From: Isoetes taiwanensis
Lineage: Eukaryota > Streptophyta > Lycopodiopsida > Isoetales > Isoetaceae
Direction of reading: 5' to 3'
DNA length: 64,000 bases
Assembly: GCA_021234155.1 (NCBI GenBank)
Contig: JAJEKV010000343.1
Coordinates: 62,001 to 126,000 of the forward strand
Made by a program: the position numbers and the translations under genes. Numbering within the stretch: the first letter of the stretch is position 1; the number at the start of each line of letters is the position of its first letter. Below are positions 59,941 to 64,000 of this stretch, in pieces. Under the pieces are notes generated by a model. It worked only from the letters and a program-made list of their open reading frames with translations, was not told the DNA's origin and made no database searches.

Positions 59941-60172
59941 GATCTGACCCATATTCTAAATAGACTATTGAGCAGCAAAGTTATAAGCTACTAACAACAT
60001 ACGTAGGCCTCAATGAACAATAAATTTACTATACCGGAACAAATACCTAAATAGATCTAACCCATACTCTAAATAGACTAATCGAAAGAAAAGAAAGTTA
60101 TAAGCTACCAACAACATAACGAGGGCCTCAATGAACAATAAATTTACTATACTAAAACAAATACCCGCCAGA
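59941..60172. repeat. Two-copy tandem repeat, unit about 113-118 bases
   Basis: GATCTGACCCATATTCTAAA at 59,941 and GATCTAACCCATACTCTAAA at 60,054 start collinear units that both end in AATAAATTTACTATAC..AACAAATACC. Similarity is about 85-90 percent by eye. Confidence 0.8.
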
Positions 60173-60690
60173 TAATACAATATGTGAATGTGCCTAAGAG
60201 ACAAGCGTTTCTGATTTTTTAAAGAATCATAGGAGTCTACTTATACCATTTCTATTATGCAAAAGCCAGGTTTAAGCATCAGAGTTAAAGTTGAAAACTG
60301 GGTTCTGCAAATTTACATATTACTAAAATTTAGGTGTACATCAAACCCTTTGGCTTTACGCCAGATCAACCACACGAAGGACAAAATTTTAAAAATAAAA
60401 ATGTGGACATTCTCACCTTTGTTTAGATGCTTTGGGTCATCCAACTAAACAAAATGGTGATTTAATCATATTCTGTAATTTTTCTAAAAATTTTAATCGA
60501 AATCGATGGCTGCCATAAACAGATAAAGCATCTTCAAGTGAATAAAGTAAATCAATTTACAACAATTCTAATTCTATAAGTCATAAGCCTTCTTTAGGAA
60601 CTTATAAGATGTTGAACCTCATAGTTTCCATCATCATGCATCATCTAATTTCTTTCTCTTTAAGATGTTGCATCGCCAGATTTGGGTGAC
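60173..60690. other. Spacer, nothing recognised
   Basis: No motif or repeat seen. Confidence 0.4.
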
Positions 60691-60698
60691 AATATACA

Positions 60699-61760
60699 TC
60701 AATATACTTGCTTCAAAACAAAAGGCATTATAGACAAACAAAAGATGCTTACGCTTGCACCTTTATGGACTTCCACCATACCTTTTGCCTTGAATTGCAT
60801 ATGTAACTTCTTCATGAGCGTGATATGTTCTTGATGGGTGCAATATCGTCTTGAAAGCCCACGGGTGACATGCAAAGACTCTGAGAAAATACATGGGTGT
60901 CCGGACCTAGCAAACATTGGATTTGGTTTTGACATAGAAGGCGAAAGCAAATATGAAGACGCCAAATGCAGCCTTTGCATTTCCATTCCAATATTAGAAG
61001 ATATTAGAAAATGTGTACCTTGCATGTTAAGGTAATGCGTAAAACCAAAGGGACGGTCCCCAAGTAATGATGTTATGAAACACATATTCGGACACTGAAA
61101 CACATATTCGGACATGAAACACATTTCCATATTTTAAAATGCATCACCGATAAATAAACAAATAATTATGAGTTTTCCTCATCGCAGATCATAAACAATT
61201 TCATATAAAAGCATGCGGTTTGAAAAGCAACAACAACTCAAAGAATGCAGTCCATCTATTCAACTAATTGTGGCAAGAAAGCAAGTTCTTTTTCTTCAAG
61301 GCACAATAGATCTAAAAAGTAAAAGCAAAGCTCACCTTCCTTAGTATCTTTTGCAAATCGAAATGCCGCTTGTTTTGTTTCATTAGGTCTGAATAAAGTT
61401 CTTGCACCCAATAGACAAAAATTAGACATCATGCACCATGCGTAGCAAAATGGGTTATTACGCACCATGCACTCACCGCATCATGAATAAAAAATAAGTA
61501 CATGCACTTATCAACAAAATACATAATAAATCTTGTCATAGGCTTTGACCAGCAAATCAAATAGTACAATCTGCAATTATTTCTACAATTTGCATAATGT
61601 AAAATAGAAGGCATAACCATTTACCTAGGTACTTCCCAACAAATAATATTTCATGCAAAAGCTCTCTAGACTGCTTGGATGCTTTATTGTAAAATGAAAA
61701 ATCATAGAAGTGAAAATCCCCTTTAAAAAAATGCTCAATTTCCGAAAAGTCATCCAATCA
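60699..61760 (-). other. Unrecognised exon-like ORFs
   Basis: A 143-codon minus-strand ORF (60,699-61,130) is preceded by short pieces with credible splice borders. One is TTCAG|ACCTAATGAAAC to GGAAG|GTGAGC (about 61,391-61,339), encoding ETKQAAFRFAKDTKE. Another is a frame at 61,757-61,623 with ASKQSRELLHEILFVGKYLG ending before GTAAATG. Together they could be consecutive exons of a minus-strand gene or pseudogene. No family was recognised, and upstream and downstream ends are unknown. Confidence 0.3.
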
Positions 61761-63082
61761 CGAGATTTATGATGTTTACATATACATAATATTCTTGTGG
61801 TGGCATAATGAGAAAAGTGGTGCCAACGCTTATCCTAATGCCACCTAATGTACCATAATGATAGTGTCTCAGCAGCATTCATATGGCAAAATATTTTGCT
61901 TAAACGTCAAAATACAAAACTCATTTTCTACAACTATTTGATAATGTATATTCTGCTAATGGTTATCTACATCTAATGATGGATCTTCATTTAATCTGCC
62001 GGGTTATCCGTGATAAACAAACAGCCAGCAACACAAACAAATATGTTTAAGCTAATCTCTTAACTCTACTTGGATAATAGCAAGTTCCATATACTAAAAA
62101 CTCAACTTATTCCAACAAAAAATATTTGAACGAATGATCTATGATGTATAAATGTGGATTTACTATTAGAGGTCTACCTCCATCAACAAAAGTTTGTATT
62201 TCAGAATGAATAAAAAGGAAAATGAAATCGACTGAATGAGGATGAGATGCTCAAGGAACTTGCAAAGATCACGCTATCATGTGATCTTGTTATCATGTGT
62301 CGATTACAAATTAAGCAATGAAACCATCAACCCTTGATCAAAAAGACTAAGACCCTTATGCAAGTATGGCTTTGCCCCTGCACACACCTTTAAAATAGGG
62401 AGGTATATGTTTAGTGCAAATGATTGCAATCAAGAAGCATAAGAGGACACTTCATTTACAATATCACCTACATAAATGGAATTACAAACACAAACATCCG
62501 AATGTAGAAAGACGATCTACATGAAGTCCAAGGTAAAAGAACTTTAAACATGAGCAAAGAAGGTGTTTCTCTACAATTCGTGGCGCAATTCATATGTATG
62601 CCCATTCCCCAAACATCAATCCAAACCGAAGTTTAGTATCTTTGGTTGAATAGAGTTCGAGTTGCAAGGAAGAACATAAGCATGCAAGCTCCTTTGTATA
62701 AAAAATCGACGTGCAATAACAGGGGAAGCCTAAGCGACAAATCAACCTGCAAAAAATCTTTAATGGTCCAAAAGCTCTTTGCACCGACTTGGTAAGCAAA
62801 ACAAAAGCTCCAGAAATCCGAAACCTTTGAGAGAATGGCTTATCTGCAAACAAAGGAAAAAAAAAGAAATGGATTCAATTTTTTCCTGGACGTGGATTAA
62901 CCCGCAACAAGAACACTTTAAAGATCTGAAAACAAAAAAATGCTTGCAGCAAGGAGCTTAGGATCGGCAGAGGTGCTCACAAAAAAAATGTTATAAAAAA
63001 TAAAGTGTTTCAAAAGTCTGAAGAATGCAAACAGAAAACAGGAGTTTGGCTAAGCAAAATCATTGTGAAATCATCCTTGAAC
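61761..63082. other. Spacer, nothing recognised
   Basis: AT-rich with short ORFs lacking motifs; ends abruptly at the GC-rich LTR at 63,083. Confidence 0.4.
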
Positions 63083-64000
63083 TGTGACGTCCCCTACTCG
63101 CATACGGTGCACTCACCGTATACAAACAGGAGTTCATCCCCCATACCATCTCCCATGCCGTCTGGGGCCCTCCACATGACACTGCGCCGTGGCGAAGTTC
63201 CGGTGGGAAGAGTGAAGGGGTCATTTTAACCCCCGCCTCTTCCTCGGGGCCTACCTAGTCATGGGGCGTAAACATACATGTCGTAAGAAAAACATAACCA
63301 CATATCCACCTTGAAGGGTGGTGCATCCACATCTGCATAGACAATGATGAAAAGCATCATACATAGGGGTCCTACCCAAGGCTCATACTGAAAGGGCGGT
63401 CGGCGGCTTTGGGTCTCCGGAGTTCATTGCGCATTTAATTCATGGCAATGGATTTGGGCGGGCATAAGAACATGGCTTAGGGTTGTCCACTCCATCCGCC
63501 CCCCTCCCGGTGGCACACTTTGCGAGTAGGTTGAAAAGTGTCGGACCTCGCGTAGCCACCGGCTGCATAGCCAAAGGGGCTATTCCTGGGTCTCATCCTC
63601 CCAGCCTCGATGGGGCGGGAAGGGATCACTCCCCGAGAGGTCTACATGCCGGCTCAAGGTGACAGAGGGCCCCCTTTGCCCCGTATTCGAGTGAACCCAC
63701 GGAAAGTGTACACCACTTCACGGTGCCGAGTCCATGCCTCACCCGCACTTTCGGGTGAGCCATTAGACCTAGTCACAATGATCCTTTGGTAGGCCTTACA
63801 CACGAGAGGGATCTTTTGAGTCGAACATGAACCTCCTTCAGGCCAGTCGGCCCCTTCACCCACAACTGGTGTGGCTCTTTGTACACAGGCGCCGATCTAT
63901 AGTGTGCTAGAGAGGCTAATCTAGGAGCATCTACTACCAAGCTTGAGGTCTCTACCCCCCTTCCCAATACAAAAGGAGTTCATAGAGATACATCATCCAT
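63083..64000 (+). mobile_element. Long terminal repeat (LTR), 5' end at 63,083, running off the window
   Basis: Starts TGTGACGTCCCC, a common start of plant LTRs, immediately after AT-rich unique sequence. GC content rises sharply. Shared with the LTR at 1-1,115 (opposite strand) are GTCCTACCCAAGGCTC, GTCCACTCCATCCGCCCC, CACTTTGCG and the reverse complement of TTGTATTGGGAAGG, in the same order. No polypurine tract lies before 63,083, so a 5' or solo LTR is likely. Family not named. Confidence 0.65.

Noticed and set aside
1-64000. CRISPR arrays, tRNA and rRNA genes
   Set aside because: No regularly spaced identical repeats and no cloverleaf or rRNA-like stretch was seen; the window is eukaryotic.

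Overview
The window is nuclear DNA of a land plant. The two host genes that can be read through (a SAC-type phosphoinositide phosphatase and an ATG18/BCAS3-type protein) have plant-type architecture with many short introns. The rest is AT-rich spacer full of decayed transposons: long LTRs, LINEs, a Helitron helicase, a hAT transposase and fragments of host genes. A gymnosperm would fit this low gene density and old repeat load, but nothing in the sequence proves it.

Layout. 1-1,115: a GC-rich LTR read on the minus strand, leaving the window to the left. 3,338-8,965: a 2.8-kb tandem duplication carrying a small conserved exon-like ORF twice. 10.2-16.7 kb: short LTR-like ends with a tRNA-Met primer site, minisatellites and a LINE fragment. 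16.7-20.6 kb: a nearly full-length but broken LINE (endonuclease plus reverse transcriptase). 21.0-24.6 kb (-): a 20-exon SAC6/7/8-type phosphatase gene. 27.9-31.9 kb (-): an ATG18f/g/h-type gene. 33.6 kb: a LINE tail. 36.6-38.1 kb (-): a hAT transposase relic. 38.8-39.3 kb (-) and 46.3-47.0 kb (+): two copies of an unknown Helitron-associated sequence. 40.7-41.1 kb: a TIR-bearing repeat. 41.1-42.5 kb: a second LINE family. 43.0-44.5 kb (-): an EF-hand Na+/Ca2+ exchanger (NCL) pseudogene. 45.1-47.5 kb (+): the C-terminal half of a Helitron Pif1 helicase and a classic hairpin-plus-CTAG Helitron 3' end. 48-54 kb (-): exon fragments of an aspartic protease, a TPR protein and a Pumilio protein, the last two fused in one reading frame. 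55.9-56.8 kb: an inverted/direct repeat. 57.4-59.2 kb (-): another copy of the first LINE. 60.7-61.8 kb (-): unrecognised exon-like ORFs. 63,083-end: a second LTR of the same lineage as the first, in opposite orientation.

The two host genes share a theme. SAC6/7/8 proteins dephosphorylate phosphoinositides (RHD4/SAC7 prefers PI4P), and ATG18 proteins bind PI3P/PI(3,5)P2 in autophagy. They lie tandemly on one strand about 3.2 kb apart. Each carries a one-base homopolymer indel, and the ATG18 gene also lacks one expected AG splice acceptor. Everything else in both genes keeps phase, so uncorrected sequencing errors are as likely as pseudogenisation.

No tRNA, rRNA, CRISPR array or prokaryotic system was found. 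The most interesting material is the Helitron neighbourhood with its captured or rearranged gene pieces, and the LINE family with a conserved 3' hairpin.
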